A stretch of 64,000 bases of DNA. It comes from Hippopus hippopus (taxonomy: Eukaryota > Mollusca > Bivalvia > Cardiida > Cardiidae). The stretch lies in contig OX328105.1 of the NCBI GenBank assembly GCA_946811185.2, forward strand, positions 47,616,845 to 47,680,844. The letters are read 5' to 3'. The position numbers and the translations under genes were made by a program. Shown in pieces: positions 45,701-47,924 of the stretch. The notes under the pieces are model-generated. The model did no database searches. It was not told the origin of the DNA and was given only the letters and a program-made list of their open reading frames with translations. Each line of letters begins with the position of its first letter. Position 1 is the first letter of the stretch.

Positions 45701-47604
45701 GCAGTAAGTAAAAGTTCGAATAATTAATAATTGTAGCTTAATTGGTAAATTTTGACAAGACTCGAAATGAACAGAAGTCTGTAAAATCACAAAAACAACT
45801 CGAAATGCCTCCTACGAACACTTTAAAACCATTCAGGGAAAAGGAGAATTCATAAGGTTGTAGACGAAGATGTTCCGAAACCGTATCTAATTATAGATAC
45901 CGTGTATGTCAGTTATGGGCACGAAAGCAAAAAAAATCATGATAACAGGTAGAATTATCGCGATATTTTTATCGTGAAAATTTTTATTATCTAGATAATA
46001 TTTCCAGGAAACTTTGTTTTATCACGATAGTTTTCTAAAATTATCATGATATCTATCTCGTATCTCGCGGCAGAAATATGCCACCATAGATTTTGACAGA
46101 GCCATATTGTTTTCATTAGAGATCGACTGGTTTAGTTTCGAGCCGTTTAAAGACGGACGGTTTTCTGGAAAAATCGATACACAGTCCAGTGTTTCGTCCC
46201 AATTTTACTTCGTACTCCAGATTTTTCATCTACTCGCGGTGTCACATTGTCGGTAGTATATACGATCGTTAGTAACTCTTATCGTATTTGTGCGTCAACA
46301 ATGACGCACTGTTGAAAAAATAGCGCATCATTTTCTTTAAAAATGCGTCAAAACGCACAAAATCGTGCGTCAAGGAAAACCCTGCAAATATCTTAAAAAT
46401 TTCAGTTACTTCAAATGGGAAAAATAGTTTTCACAAATACTCATGTTTTACTGCACATTATTCTTTGAAAACTGCTTCTAAATATAGACCTTAGAGAAAC
46501 CAGGATTCCTGCAAGGTTTTTCCTCGAAGATACCTACAAGAAGTGTATGGGCTTATACCAAAACTATTACTCAAGCCTGTAGGGGCTGTTTTAATAAATG
46601 GCTGGTGCATACATGTAGGTTACATGCTAGCTATTCATAGCTGAATGAATCATACCAGGTAGCGTTTTATTGAGTAAACATTTATTTTATTTTGAAACTC
46701 AAAGCAACGGTCGTCGTTTTGAAAAGTAGCGTGATTCTGTACCCAGAATGCCCAAATCAGATAGATGTGTCTTTGAAAAATGCCACCTAGCGGAAGATAA
46801 TGAAGTATTGCAGACGACAGTTTGAATGTGGCTCAAATGGTGCAATTTTTCTTTGATAGGGTAAAAAACATTGTGGGAAAGGAGAAAATGCTAGTTACCA
46901 GCATTTTCTCCTTTTCCCAGACTACTGTCAAAAGTCATCCCAATCAGGGTTGTTAAAACTCTAGATTGTATGATAAAGGGTTAATAGCTTTTACATTATC
47001 GTTACTTCCTGCAGGCAACACCTTGCAACTTGCATCCAGCTGCCTTTTTAAATAATGTAGCAAAAGAAGAAACCACAAGAAGCATTTTCTTCTAGGTTGT
47101 GTTTCCACATCAACATGTTGTATCTGGGTTTTTGTTGATCCTCTGTCGAGCAGACAGACAAAAAAAACTATTATCTGCAGGTTCCAACAGTGTAAATCCT
47201 TTATCACACAATCCAGACGTTTACCCACCCTAAAAGAGAAGGCTTTTGATAACATTGTGGGAAAAGGAGAAAATGTTGTTGACCTATGTCTTATACCCAA
47301 ATTAGGGAAAATTTTGTCATTTGAGTCACCTTAAATTTGGCGTCTGCAAATGCTTTGAATCTCGACAACGGTCTACAATTTCATTGTGTGGTAAATAGTT
47401 AACCAATTATTAGCAAGCTAGACATCAAGCCATCAGCCATCATCTTATGAATCAAACCAATAATAATGAAAACATTTTCCACATACCTGTATCCAGCAAG
47501 GATATTCATTAGGGAGCTTTTCCCAGCCCCAGATGGCCCCATGATGGCAGTGAGTTGGCCTGATTTAAACTGACCAGATATGCCCTTGAGAATTTCTTTT
47601 TTCC
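12518..47604 (-). CDS. ABCG1/ABCG4-like ABC half-transporter, 13 exons, N-terminus missing
   Basis: Exons in order: 47604-47487, 42467-42278, 36614-36469, 34680-34557, 33111-32997, 31370-31256, 29148-28986, 18587-18486, 17811-17643, 15915-15815, 15324-15169, 13555-13437, 12755-12518. Every junction is GT..AG and all phases agree, giving 1,856 coding bases ending in TGA. The order is nucleotide-binding domain, then linker, then membrane domain, the reverse-order layout of the ABCG (white) family. Stretches such as [13 protein letters not shown] and [19 protein letters not shown] match what I know of ABCG1/ABCG4 rather than ABCG2, ABCG5 or ABCG8. Family members work as dimers and move sterols or other lipids across membranes; substrate here is inferred only. 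The reading begins at the Walker A exon, so about 60-80 N-terminal residues and the start codon are not located. Introns run from about 0.5 to 10.4 kb and are filled with MITEs. I saw no frameshift or stop, so the gene looks functional. Confidence 0.93.
12789..12900 (+). mobile_element. F1 fragment in terminal ABCG intron
   Basis: TTAACCCATTACTGTTCATG and CATTGTGGGAAAAGTAGC remain; the right half is missing. Confidence 0.5.
13044..13206. repeat. Foldback element in ABCG intron
   Basis: The arms start TGTTATTGTA and share GCTGGCAGAAAAATG, pairing over roughly 80 bp. It is distinct from F1 and F2. It lies between exons 13437 and 12755. Confidence 0.7.
13437..13555 (-). CDS. ABCG exon, membrane helix 5
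   Basis: It encodes [32 protein letters not shown] and LSYMSYI before splitting a glycine codon (GG|G). The LLFSGFF and TIPxYLxW elements are the family signature near helix 5 and the large extracellular loop. The split residue is glycine where mammalian ABCG1 has arginine, as I recall it. Confidence 0.95.
13586..14038. mobile_element. F2 MITE split by a SINE
   Basis: The core AGTGTAG/ATCAAGATCAGACTGC is interrupted by the SINE at 13624-13889; right end GGTGCTCTAGGAGTTAA. The left end lies close to exon 13555 and is not clear. Confidence 0.65.
13624..13889 (-). mobile_element. tRNA-derived SINE with 13-bp target duplication
   Basis: GCAGCCAGTGTAG flanks it at 13611-13623 and 13890-13902. 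Read on the minus strand the head is GGTGGCTCAGTGGTGAG with B box GAGTTCGATACCC, and the tail is CAACCAACCAA after GGCGTTAAACCCC. It inserted in an F2 element in the ABCG intron above exon 13555. Confidence 0.88.
14035..14226 (+). mobile_element. F1 MITE, shortened core
   Basis: Begins at the TTAA ending the F2 element; the core has lost the AAATGCTGGTAACC centre (GGGAAAAGGTAAACAGC). Confidence 0.7.
14520..14965 (+). mobile_element. P element fragment with about 2.5 tandem units
   Basis: Units of about 160 bp share AGAGATTCATTGTGG (near 14694 and 14854) and AAAGAGATCCAAATGTAAAG. They are followed by GGGCGGACGGACGAACGACC and CATAACATAATACG. No clear 5-prime stem-loop is visible, so this appears to be a 5-prime-truncated member. 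It lies in the ABCG intron between 15169 and 13555. Confidence 0.65.
14969..15075 (-). mobile_element. F1 half copy, broken in the palindrome
   Basis: Begins GAAAATGCTGGTTACCAGC and keeps everything to the closing GTGGTAAGGGGTTAA; the R half is absent. Confidence 0.85.
15169..15324 (-). CDS. ABCG exon, membrane helices 3-4
   Basis: It encodes [18 protein letters not shown], then [18 protein letters not shown] and [11 protein letters not shown]. The SIVYWMT and [11 protein letters not shown] segments are near-invariant in ABCG1/4. It is 156 bp, phase 0 at both ends, with a T-rich acceptor ttttacag and donor CAG|GTAAAG. A half F1 copy lies about 90 bp downstream in the intron. Confidence 0.95.
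15815..15915 (-). CDS. ABCG exon, coupling region
   Basis: It completes phenylalanine and encodes [16 protein letters not shown], then [17 protein letters not shown]. The REHxNxWYSxxAYYxAK motif is a hallmark of the ABCG membrane domain near the coupling/re-entrant region. Acceptor tttttcag, donor CAG|GTATGT. It is 101 bp and keeps the frame. Confidence 0.95.
16100..16306 (-). mobile_element. F1 MITE, core arm deleted
   Basis: TTAACTCCTTACCAAACAAC to GTGGTAAAGGGTCAA; the core jumps from ATGCTGGTAACC to AATGTTTTC, losing about 22 bp. Confidence 0.88.
16421..16661. mobile_element. F3 element
   Basis: TGAGCAATGCTCTGTGAAAA and GCCAGAGCATGGCTCA inverted ends. Confidence 0.8.
17189..17417 (+). 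mobile_element. F1 MITE, near-intact
   Basis: TTAA at both ends; full core with GGTAACC; its closing TTAA is also the start of the next copy. Confidence 0.93.
17414..17601 (+). mobile_element. F1 MITE sharing TTAA with the previous copy
   Basis: Drifted core (AAAAGCTGACAACCAGC); R end TTGTTTGGTAAAGAG. It ends about 40 bp from the donor of exon 17643-17811. Confidence 0.82.
17643..17811 (-). CDS. ABCG exon, membrane helices 1-2
   Basis: It encodes [18 protein letters not shown], then [16 protein letters not shown] and [18 protein letters not shown], ending in a phase-1 split of the phenylalanine codon T|TC. Two hydrophobic helices are evident. [11 protein letters not shown] is strongly diagnostic of ABCG1/ABCG4. 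Acceptor ttttacag and donor T|GTAAGT are strong. An F1 copy (17414-17601) ends about 40 bp past the donor. Confidence 0.95.
17950..18076 (-). mobile_element. F1 half copy with core
   Basis: Core AATTGCTTGTTACAAGC with L end to GATTAA; the R half is absent. Confidence 0.65.
18082..18306 (-). mobile_element. Degraded SINE related to 20404-20650
   Basis: It shares the tail side (ATGGTGTTTTCGGCCGC for TGGTGTTTTACGCCAC) and GTGTCTTGCCCAAAAC, with a B-box remnant GGATCAAACCCAAGGC. It lies in the intron between exons 18486 and 17811. Confidence 0.55.
18486..18587 (-). CDS. ABCG exon leading into the membrane domain
   Basis: It encodes [18 protein letters not shown], then [16 protein letters not shown], before donor GCA|GTAAGT. 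The segment QFxILFxRTFxSIMRD is the amphipathic connecting helix just before the first membrane helix in ABCG1/4. It is 102 bp, phase 0 at both ends, with acceptor ttacag. No larger conserved reading frame surrounds it, so it is easily missed. Confidence 0.92.
18729..18940 (+). mobile_element. F1 MITE, array member 1
   Basis: TTAACCCTTTACCACACAAT at left; drifted core; its R end TAAAGGGTTAA is shared with the next copy. Confidence 0.85.
18937..19122 (-). mobile_element. F1 MITE, array member 2
   Basis: First core arm deleted (GATGATGGGAATTGGTTACC), second arm kept; ends GTGGTAAAGGGTTAG. Confidence 0.85.
19126..19354 (-). mobile_element. F1 MITE, array member 3
   Basis: Separated from the previous copy by only a few bases; complete core with small mismatches (GGTTACCATC). 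Confidence 0.9.
19584..20034. mobile_element. Two F1 copies
   Basis: 19584-19781 (+) lacks most of its second core arm. 19808-20034 (-) has a core with centre GGGTACC and ends GTGCGGTAAAGGGATAA. Confidence 0.72.
20404..20650 (-). mobile_element. tRNA-derived SINE
   Basis: On the minus strand it has GGGTGGCTCAGTGGTAAAG, B box GGGGTTCAAGCC, the body word CTTGGGCAAGGCACTTT, GGCGTAAAACACC and a (CAAT)n tail. It has the same tail logic as 13624-13889. I did not find a convincing target duplication. Confidence 0.7.
20814..21384 (+). mobile_element. Retroposed insert, probably LINE 3-prime end, 14-bp duplication
   Basis: CATGTTTCCTACCC flanks the insert (20800-20813, 21385-21398) and the insert splits an F1 copy. 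The 3-prime end GATGCGCCATAAAACACC with a (CATT)n tract is typical of non-LTR elements and resembles the tails of the SINEs here. This suggests a shared LINE machinery. Confidence 0.75.
20863..21159 (+). CDS. 98-codon open frame with two 37-residue repeats, unknown
   Basis: The reading contains [19 protein letters not shown]...NDGSRHxRKVVxLFRDI twice, because a 111-bp segment is directly duplicated (about 20898-21008 and 21009-21119) with few differences. It lies wholly inside the retroposed insert and has no homology I recognise. It may be a remnant of a LINE reading frame or chance. The two repeats keeping one frame is the only argument for coding. Confidence 0.25.
   Translation: MFENFIWILYTVSNIQIDQFYEILINSSKTVANDGSRHTRKVVHLFRDISNIQIDHFYEILINSSKTVVNDGSRHARKVVDLFRDIAFLKEIGPYTKL
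21687..22050 (-). mobile_element. Degraded F1 with a second F1 copy inside
   Basis: Outer copy runs GACAACAAAACTTTTAGACT to GTATTATTTAGCAGAGG. An oppositely oriented, core-deleted copy (about 21784-21928) interrupts it before GGGAAAAGGTAGAAAAG. Confidence 0.55.
22051..22725. other. Intron stretch without recognised feature
   Basis: Within the 10.4-kb ABCG intron. Plain AT-rich sequence with no credible reading frame or known repeat end. Confidence 0.6.
22731..22962 (-). mobile_element. F1 MITE with duplicated core segment
   Basis: AAATGCTGGTGACC occurs twice in a row at the core before CAGCATTTTCTCC; TTAA at both ends. Confidence 0.85.
23042..23284 (-). mobile_element. F1 MITE
   Basis: TTAA at both ends, full core with GGTAACC and a short insertion before the L end. 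Confidence 0.87.
23581..23727. mobile_element. F1-derived element with two L-type arms
   Basis: Both flanks of the core are L-type: ATGACACTGAAAAAGAAGGC on the left and CTTCAGGGTCATTAAAAC on the right. Confidence 0.6.
23727..23954 (-). mobile_element. F1 MITE, near-intact
   Basis: TTAA at both ends; the 67-bp core appears perfect. Confidence 0.93.
24268..24490 (-). mobile_element. F1 MITE
   Basis: TTAA at both ends; core shortened by a few bases (ATGCTGGTTAACAGC). Confidence 0.88.
24573..24836. mobile_element. F3 element
   Basis: GAGCCATGCTCTGTGAAAAG at left and GCCAGAACCTGGTTCA at right. Confidence 0.8.
25065..25539. mobile_element. F3 element interrupted by an F1 copy
   Basis: Left piece TGAGCGTTGCGCTGGG..TGGTTTAA; right piece AATGCATCTCCCTGG to GAAGCATGGCTCAT. 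The F1 copy 25091-25311 starts at the TTAA of the F3 word GGCTTAATGCATC. Confidence 0.8.
25091..25311 (+). mobile_element. F1 MITE nested in F3
   Basis: Full core with GGTAACC; R end CGATTGGTAAAGAG followed by a decayed tetramer. Confidence 0.9.
25696..25845 (+). mobile_element. F1 half copy, broken at palindrome centre
   Basis: Starts AACCAGCATTTTCTCC, i.e. exactly at the centre, and keeps the R half. Confidence 0.78.
26336..26566 (+). mobile_element. F1 MITE
   Basis: TTAACTCTTTACCACACAAT at left; core nearly complete (ATACTGGTAACC). Confidence 0.9.
26584..26812 (-). mobile_element. F1 MITE, reference-quality copy
   Basis: TTAA on both sides; the core 26691-26757 is a perfect 33+1+33 palindrome with centre T. 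Confidence 0.95.
26844..27069 (-). mobile_element. F1 MITE
   Basis: TTAA on both sides; left core arm lacks the GGAAAA segment (TTGTGGTAGGAGAAAATG). Confidence 0.87.
27517..27760. mobile_element. F3 element
   Basis: TGAGCCATGCTCTGTGAAAA and CCCAGAGCATGGCTCA inverted ends, complete. Confidence 0.85.
28128..28715. mobile_element. F1 fragments and two F2 cores
   Basis: 28128-28212 is an F1 R half (CAACAAAACTGTAGACTCG). F2-type TGATCTTGACCTACACTG and TGATCTTGATCTACACTG lie near 28322 and 28462. 28655-28715 is a core remnant. Confidence 0.55.
28747..28964 (-). mobile_element. F1 MITE next to an ABCG donor site
   Basis: Complete core (GGCTACC centre). It ends about 20 bp from the donor of exon 28986-29148. 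Confidence 0.85.
28986..29148 (-). CDS. ABCG linker exon 2, serine/acid-rich
   Basis: It starts with G completing arginine and encodes [35 protein letters not shown] and [14 protein letters not shown] before the donor CTG|GTAAGG. It is acidic and serine-rich, matching the poorly conserved cytosolic linker between the ATPase and membrane domains. Assignment rests on the open frame, correct phases at both ends and position, not on motif conservation. It precedes the longest intron (about 10.4 kb). Confidence 0.85.
29666..30984. mobile_element. CAGGG-ended DNA transposon, copy 2
   Basis: The left end is CAGGGCTTTATCC and the right end (reverse complement) CAGGGGATTTTCTT, flanked by ATACT at 29661-29665 and 30985-30989. 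The interior repeats AATTGGGAA words near both ends and shares the CCATTTCGGCCGA word with copy 1. A poly-C run lies at 29934-29946. No transposase was seen. It is in the ABCG intron between 31256 and 29148. Confidence 0.6.
31256..31370 (-). CDS. ABCG linker exon 1
   Basis: It continues NPADY with [16 protein letters not shown], then [15 protein letters not shown] and SQLSDSE, and splits an arginine codon at AG|GTAATA. The MEVA(A/S)G segment is conserved in ABCG1/4, while the remainder is hydrophilic and variable as expected of the linker. The acceptor attacag has an F2 element only about 12 bp upstream of it. Confidence 0.9.
31382..31593. mobile_element. F2 MITE abutting an ABCG acceptor
   Basis: Ends TAACCCTTAAAGC and CACTCTATGGGTTA; core GATCAAGATCAGACTTCAC folds on GCAGTCTGATCTTTGATC. 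The ABCG acceptor is at 31371. Confidence 0.82.
31596..31739 (+). repeat. 48-bp unit x 3, amplified from an F1 end
   Basis: Each unit reads CTCTTTACCACACAATCATG, AGTCTTAA and CCCCTGA, i.e. the first 48 bp of the F1 L end. The starts are 31596, 31644 and 31692. No palindrome or R end accompanies it. Confidence 0.85.
31753..32369 (+). mobile_element. P element, subtype 1, second copy
   Basis: Nearly identical along its whole length to 2733-3340 and 37695-38308, including both stem-loops. The microsatellite differs in GACG repeat number. It inserted directly beside a 48-bp triplication of F1 end sequence (31596-31739). It lies in an ABCG intron. Confidence 0.8.
32538..32766 (-). mobile_element. 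F1 MITE, near-intact
   Basis: TTAA on both sides and an apparently perfect core with GGTTACC. Confidence 0.94.
32772..33305 (-). mobile_element. Two degraded F1 copies flanking exon 32997-33111
   Basis: 32772-32960 keeps the second core arm and the L end. 33148-33305 keeps the R half (TTGAAAGCATTTGCAGACG) and a core remnant. Confidence 0.65.
32997..33111 (-). CDS. ABCG exon closing the nucleotide-binding domain
   Basis: It encodes [18 protein letters not shown], then [19 protein letters not shown], and ends in a split valine codon (G|TG). The stretch ending in NPADY is a family hallmark at the end of the ATP-binding domain. The acceptor is ttacag and the donor G|GTAAAT. A degraded F1 copy ends about 36 bp beyond the donor. 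Confidence 0.93.
33633..33886. mobile_element. F3 element
   Basis: TGAGCTATACTCTGCC at left, TACAGAGCATGGCTCA at right. Confidence 0.8.
34117..34331 (-). mobile_element. F1 MITE
   Basis: Core complete with small mismatches (GGTTACCGGC); right tetramer TTAT. Confidence 0.82.
34557..34680 (-). CDS. ABCG exon with D-loop and H-switch
   Basis: The first base completes the serine of the D-loop SGLDSSS. The exon then encodes [18 protein letters not shown] and the H-switch [12 protein letters not shown], and ends FDH|GTAGGT. D-loop and switch histidine are intact, so this half-transporter has all residues expected for ATP hydrolysis. An F1 copy begins only about 28 bp upstream of the acceptor (34709-34944). 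Confidence 0.95.
34709..34944 (+). mobile_element. F1 MITE next to an ABCG acceptor
   Basis: TTAACCCTATACAACACAAT begins 28 bp from the exon 34557-34680 acceptor; core with GGTGACC centre. Confidence 0.88.
34941..35163 (+). mobile_element. F1 MITE in tandem with the previous copy
   Basis: Shares the TCAA tetramer; short L end; full core; closes AGTAAAGAATTAA. Confidence 0.85.
35279..35640. mobile_element. Composite of F1 halves (L half, then R-core-R)
   Basis: 35279-35366 is an L half ending at AAATGCTG. From 35366 the R-type TTTTTACCAAATGACAAAAT leads to a core and then a second R-like arm (TCTGTAAATTCTTGCAATATG). Confidence 0.6.
36016..36300 (-). mobile_element. SINE-like repeat with tRNA-related head
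   Basis: On the minus strand, CTTTAGCTCATTGGTTAAGG and GGGTTCGAATCCCACC at 36195-36290 resemble A and B boxes, but the anticodon-arm region is too long for a working tRNA. The left part (CTGTATTCACCAACCATTCT, TTTAGCCAATCA) recurs at 56297-56432 in reverse. Confidence 0.5.
36469..36614 (-). CDS. ABCG exon with signature and Walker B
   Basis: The acceptor is ctgcag-like (tttcag|GTG). The exon encodes [18 protein letters not shown], the ABC signature [16 protein letters not shown], and Walker B IMFFDEPT with the catalytic glutamate after the aspartate. The donor AG|GTATTT splits a serine codon completed in the next exon. The signature motif is canonical, with no substitution of a key residue. 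The exon sits between a SINE-like sequence (36016-36300) and the mariner (36978-38927). Confidence 0.95.
36825..36975 (-). mobile_element. SINE, tRNA-head portion, abutting mariner
   Basis: The minus strand reads GGTAGCTTAGTCGTGCAGG and GGGTTTGATCCCTGG, a tRNA-like head. It ends within two bases of the mariner TA, so mariner may have inserted at its edge. Confidence 0.55.
37152..37709 (+). pseudogene. mariner transposase, N-terminal half
   Basis: The start is at 37152, or more likely the second ATG (MVGKQIKN) at 37170. Residues about 10-120 hold two helix-turn-helix units ([36 protein letters not shown]) for binding the inverted ends. The linker motif WIPHIL follows, then the first catalytic aspartate in [15 protein letters not shown]. 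The frame ends a few codons into the inserted P element. The other half resumes at about 38308. The product would lack two of the three catalytic acidic residues. Confidence 0.93.
37695..38308 (+). mobile_element. P element, subtype 1, third copy, inside mariner transposase
   Basis: It starts ACTAGAGGCGCTTGAGCGCC and ends GGAGCTAAAAA, interrupting the transposase between FEPVR and IGNKIW. In an internal stretch (TTTACTTTGGTTGCC) it agrees with the 31753 copy against the 2733 copy. At most two bases (AA) look duplicated at the junction, so no long target duplication is made. Being inside mariner, it is younger than that mariner insertion. Confidence 0.85.
38308..38854 (+). pseudogene. mariner transposase, C-terminal half
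   Basis: The reading resumes at [19 protein letters not shown] and includes the second catalytic aspartate in [10 protein letters not shown] and the motif [12 protein letters not shown]. The third catalytic position, normally D in LAPxDxxLF of DD34D mariners, is N here (LAPCNFFLF, codon AAC). That is a likely knockout in addition to the insertion. It ends [10 protein letters not shown] and a stop, typical of the family. No start codon of its own makes sense; it is a broken gene half. Confidence 0.92.
38948..39075 (+). mobile_element. F1 half copy beside mariner
   Basis: Starts near the palindrome centre (AAAACCAGCC) and keeps the R half to GGTAAAGAGATGAA. Confidence 0.65.
39093..39312 (+). 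mobile_element. F1 MITE
   Basis: TTAA at both ends; the centre of the core is lost (AAATTCTCAGAATTTTCTCC), leaving a shorter palindrome. Confidence 0.88.
39645..39824 (+). mobile_element. F1 MITE, core arm deleted
   Basis: CATTGTGTTATCAACCAGC replaces the first core arm; closing TTAA shared with the next copy. Confidence 0.78.
39821..40049 (-). mobile_element. F1 MITE, near-intact, R ends facing
   Basis: TTAACCCTTTACCAAACGAC to GTGGTAAAGAGTTAA; core with one mismatch. Confidence 0.92.
40097..40535 (+). mobile_element. F1 MITE interrupted by an F2 element
   Basis: L part 40097-40138 runs to ACATTTAA and resumes at TTAACTAGGCTAAGGAAG (40326). The core is complete (GGTATCC centre). The F2 insertion uses the internal TTAA of the F1 sequence. 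Confidence 0.85.
40135..40329. mobile_element. F2 MITE nested in F1
   Basis: TTAA on both sides; core AGATCCAAGATCAGACTGCC folds on GTGCAGTCTGATCTTCATC; right end ACTTTCAGGGTTAA. Confidence 0.82.
40625..40854 (+). mobile_element. F1 MITE with compensated core change
   Basis: TTAA at both ends. The core reads AAACTGCTCGTAACGAGCAG: changes in one arm are mirrored in the other, so pairing is kept. Confidence 0.92.
41054..41265 (-). mobile_element. F1 MITE, core deleted
   Basis: R arm normal; the core jumps from AACATTGTGG to CTTCCAGTATTTTTCTGC. Ends AAAGGGTTAA. Confidence 0.75.
41345..41650 (-). CDS. Open frame of about 100 codons running into an F1 copy, unknown
   Basis: The reading starts [17 protein letters not shown] and continues [16 protein letters not shown] before entering TTTTCCCACAATCGTT sequence and then the F1 copy 41054-41265. 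Only the part above about 41345 is free of MITE. I recognise no family. It could be a remnant of an older mobile element. Confidence 0.2.
41777..42002 (+). mobile_element. F1 MITE
   Basis: Full core (GGTAACC), R end TTTAGTAAATAGAA decayed and abutting the next copy. Confidence 0.87.
42002..42229 (-). mobile_element. F1 MITE next to exon 42278-42467
   Basis: ACCTTTTACTAAACGACAAA to GTACGGTAAAGGGTTG; core nearly complete (GGTTATC). Confidence 0.88.
42278..42467 (-). CDS. ABCG exon with Q-loop
   Basis: It starts by completing the arginine codon split from the Walker A exon (AG|A) and encodes [18 protein letters not shown], then [18 protein letters not shown] and [15 protein letters not shown]. 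The glutamine in IMQDD is the Q-loop residue contacting magnesium and linking to the membrane domain. The donor is ambiguous by one codon: GTG|GTAGTT at 42278 fits the family spacing, while GAA|GTGGTA at 42281 would also stay in frame. An F1 copy lies directly downstream in the intron (42002-42229). Confidence 0.92.
42518..42738 (-). mobile_element. F1 MITE, degraded
   Basis: TTTTACCAGATGACAAAATT at left; core ATGCTGGTTAACAGC; the L end merges with a SINE fragment. Confidence 0.7.
42725..42930 (-). mobile_element. SINE fragment
   Basis: Contains ATGGTGTCTAAAGCCG (tail side) and GATGAGAGAGGAATAAATCC, similar to the SINE at 36825-36975. The tRNA head is not evident. It lies in the intron upstream of exon 42467. 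Confidence 0.45.
42930..43070 (+). mobile_element. F1 half copy
   Basis: Starts AAAATGCTGCTTGCCAGC and keeps an R half with TGTTGTCCAGTCGAGAATT. Confidence 0.5.
43206..43428 (-). mobile_element. F1 MITE
   Basis: TTAACCCTTTACCACACAAC leads into an R-type arm; core with GTTACTAGC centre. Confidence 0.85.
43500..43731 (-). mobile_element. F1 MITE with core duplication
   Basis: CAGTATTTTACAGCATTTTC repeats part of the second core arm; closing TTAA shared with the next copy. Confidence 0.78.
43728..43956 (+). mobile_element. F1 MITE, near-intact
   Basis: TTAACCCTTTATCACACAAT; core complete with GGTAATC centre; ends GTTTGGTTAAGAGTCAA. Confidence 0.93.
44007..44450 (-). mobile_element. F1 copy with deleted core arm, and a fragment
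   Basis: 44007-44221 loses the second core arm after GGTTACC but keeps TTAA at both ends. 44387-44450 is an R-arm piece (GACGGCAAAATTGTAGCC). Confidence 0.7.
44611..46384. mobile_element. CAGGG-ended DNA transposon, non-autonomous, copy 1
   Basis: Ends CAGGGTTTTCCCTTGGC and (as reverse complement) CAGGGTTTTCCTTGACGC, with CAAATA on both sides (44605-44610, 46385-46390). The 1.77-kb interior has no transposase. It holds a palindromic block at 45095-45237 (AATTGACTGTTTAATTGG, TTTCGGCCGA) and a 671-bp foldback element. End sequence and short duplication suggest a hAT-like element of the 5-bp type, but that is inference. Confidence 0.75.
45418..46088. mobile_element. Foldback element nested in CAGGG copy 1
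   Basis: The arms begin TATGGTGGCATATTTCTGCC and stay complementary for well over 100 bp (both include ATCATGATAATTTTA and AAAGTTTCCTGGAAAT). GATTTT flanks both sides (45412-45417, 46089-46094). The arms are rich in small self-complementary words (ATCGCGAT, ATCATGAT). No protein is encoded. Confidence 0.7.
46806..46984 (-). mobile_element. F1 MITE, end-truncated
   Basis: Begins within the R arm (TTGCAGACGACAGTTTGAAT), full core, ends TGATAAAGGGTTAA. Confidence 0.82.
47191..47402 (+). mobile_element. F1 MITE, core arm deleted
   Basis: CCTTTATCACACAATCC; second core arm missing after AAATGTTGTTGACC; ends TGGTAAATAGTTAA. It lies just downstream of exon 47487-47604. Confidence 0.82.
47487..47604 (-). 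CDS. ABCG exon with Walker A (P-loop)
   Basis: This exon begins with GG completing a split codon and ends AG|GTATGT. It encodes [12 protein letters not shown], then the P-loop [12 protein letters not shown] and AGYR. The Walker A lysine and serine that bind ATP phosphates and magnesium are intact. The acceptor is a good tttcag. It is the most upstream exon I can support. The preceding exon must end in phase 1 and should carry the first beta strands of the nucleotide-binding domain. Confidence 0.92.
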
Positions 47605-47689
47605 CTGAAATACATCATAAACAGATTCTTATAAATCTATATCGTTCAAATTTAAAACATAATTATTTCAACATCAGTCTGGTTGTTTG

Positions 47690-47924
47690 TTAATTCTCAA
47701 CAAAACAACAAAATCTCAGACTCATCAAAACTGAGAGCATTTGCAAGCGACAAATTTAATATGCCTAAAATGGTGGGACTTGTCTTCGAACAGTAAGAAA
47801 ACATTGTAGGAAAAGAAGAAAATGCCTGCTACCATTACCAACATTTTCTTCTTTTCCCACAATTTTTTCAATAGCCTTGTTCTTCAGGGCCTTTAAACAA
47901 CAGGACTGTTTGGTAATGGATTAA
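47690..47924 (-). mobile_element. F1 MITE upstream of exon 47604
   Basis: TTAATTCTCAACAAAACAAC to TGGTAATGGATTAA; core with an extra CCATTA at the centre. Confidence 0.83.
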
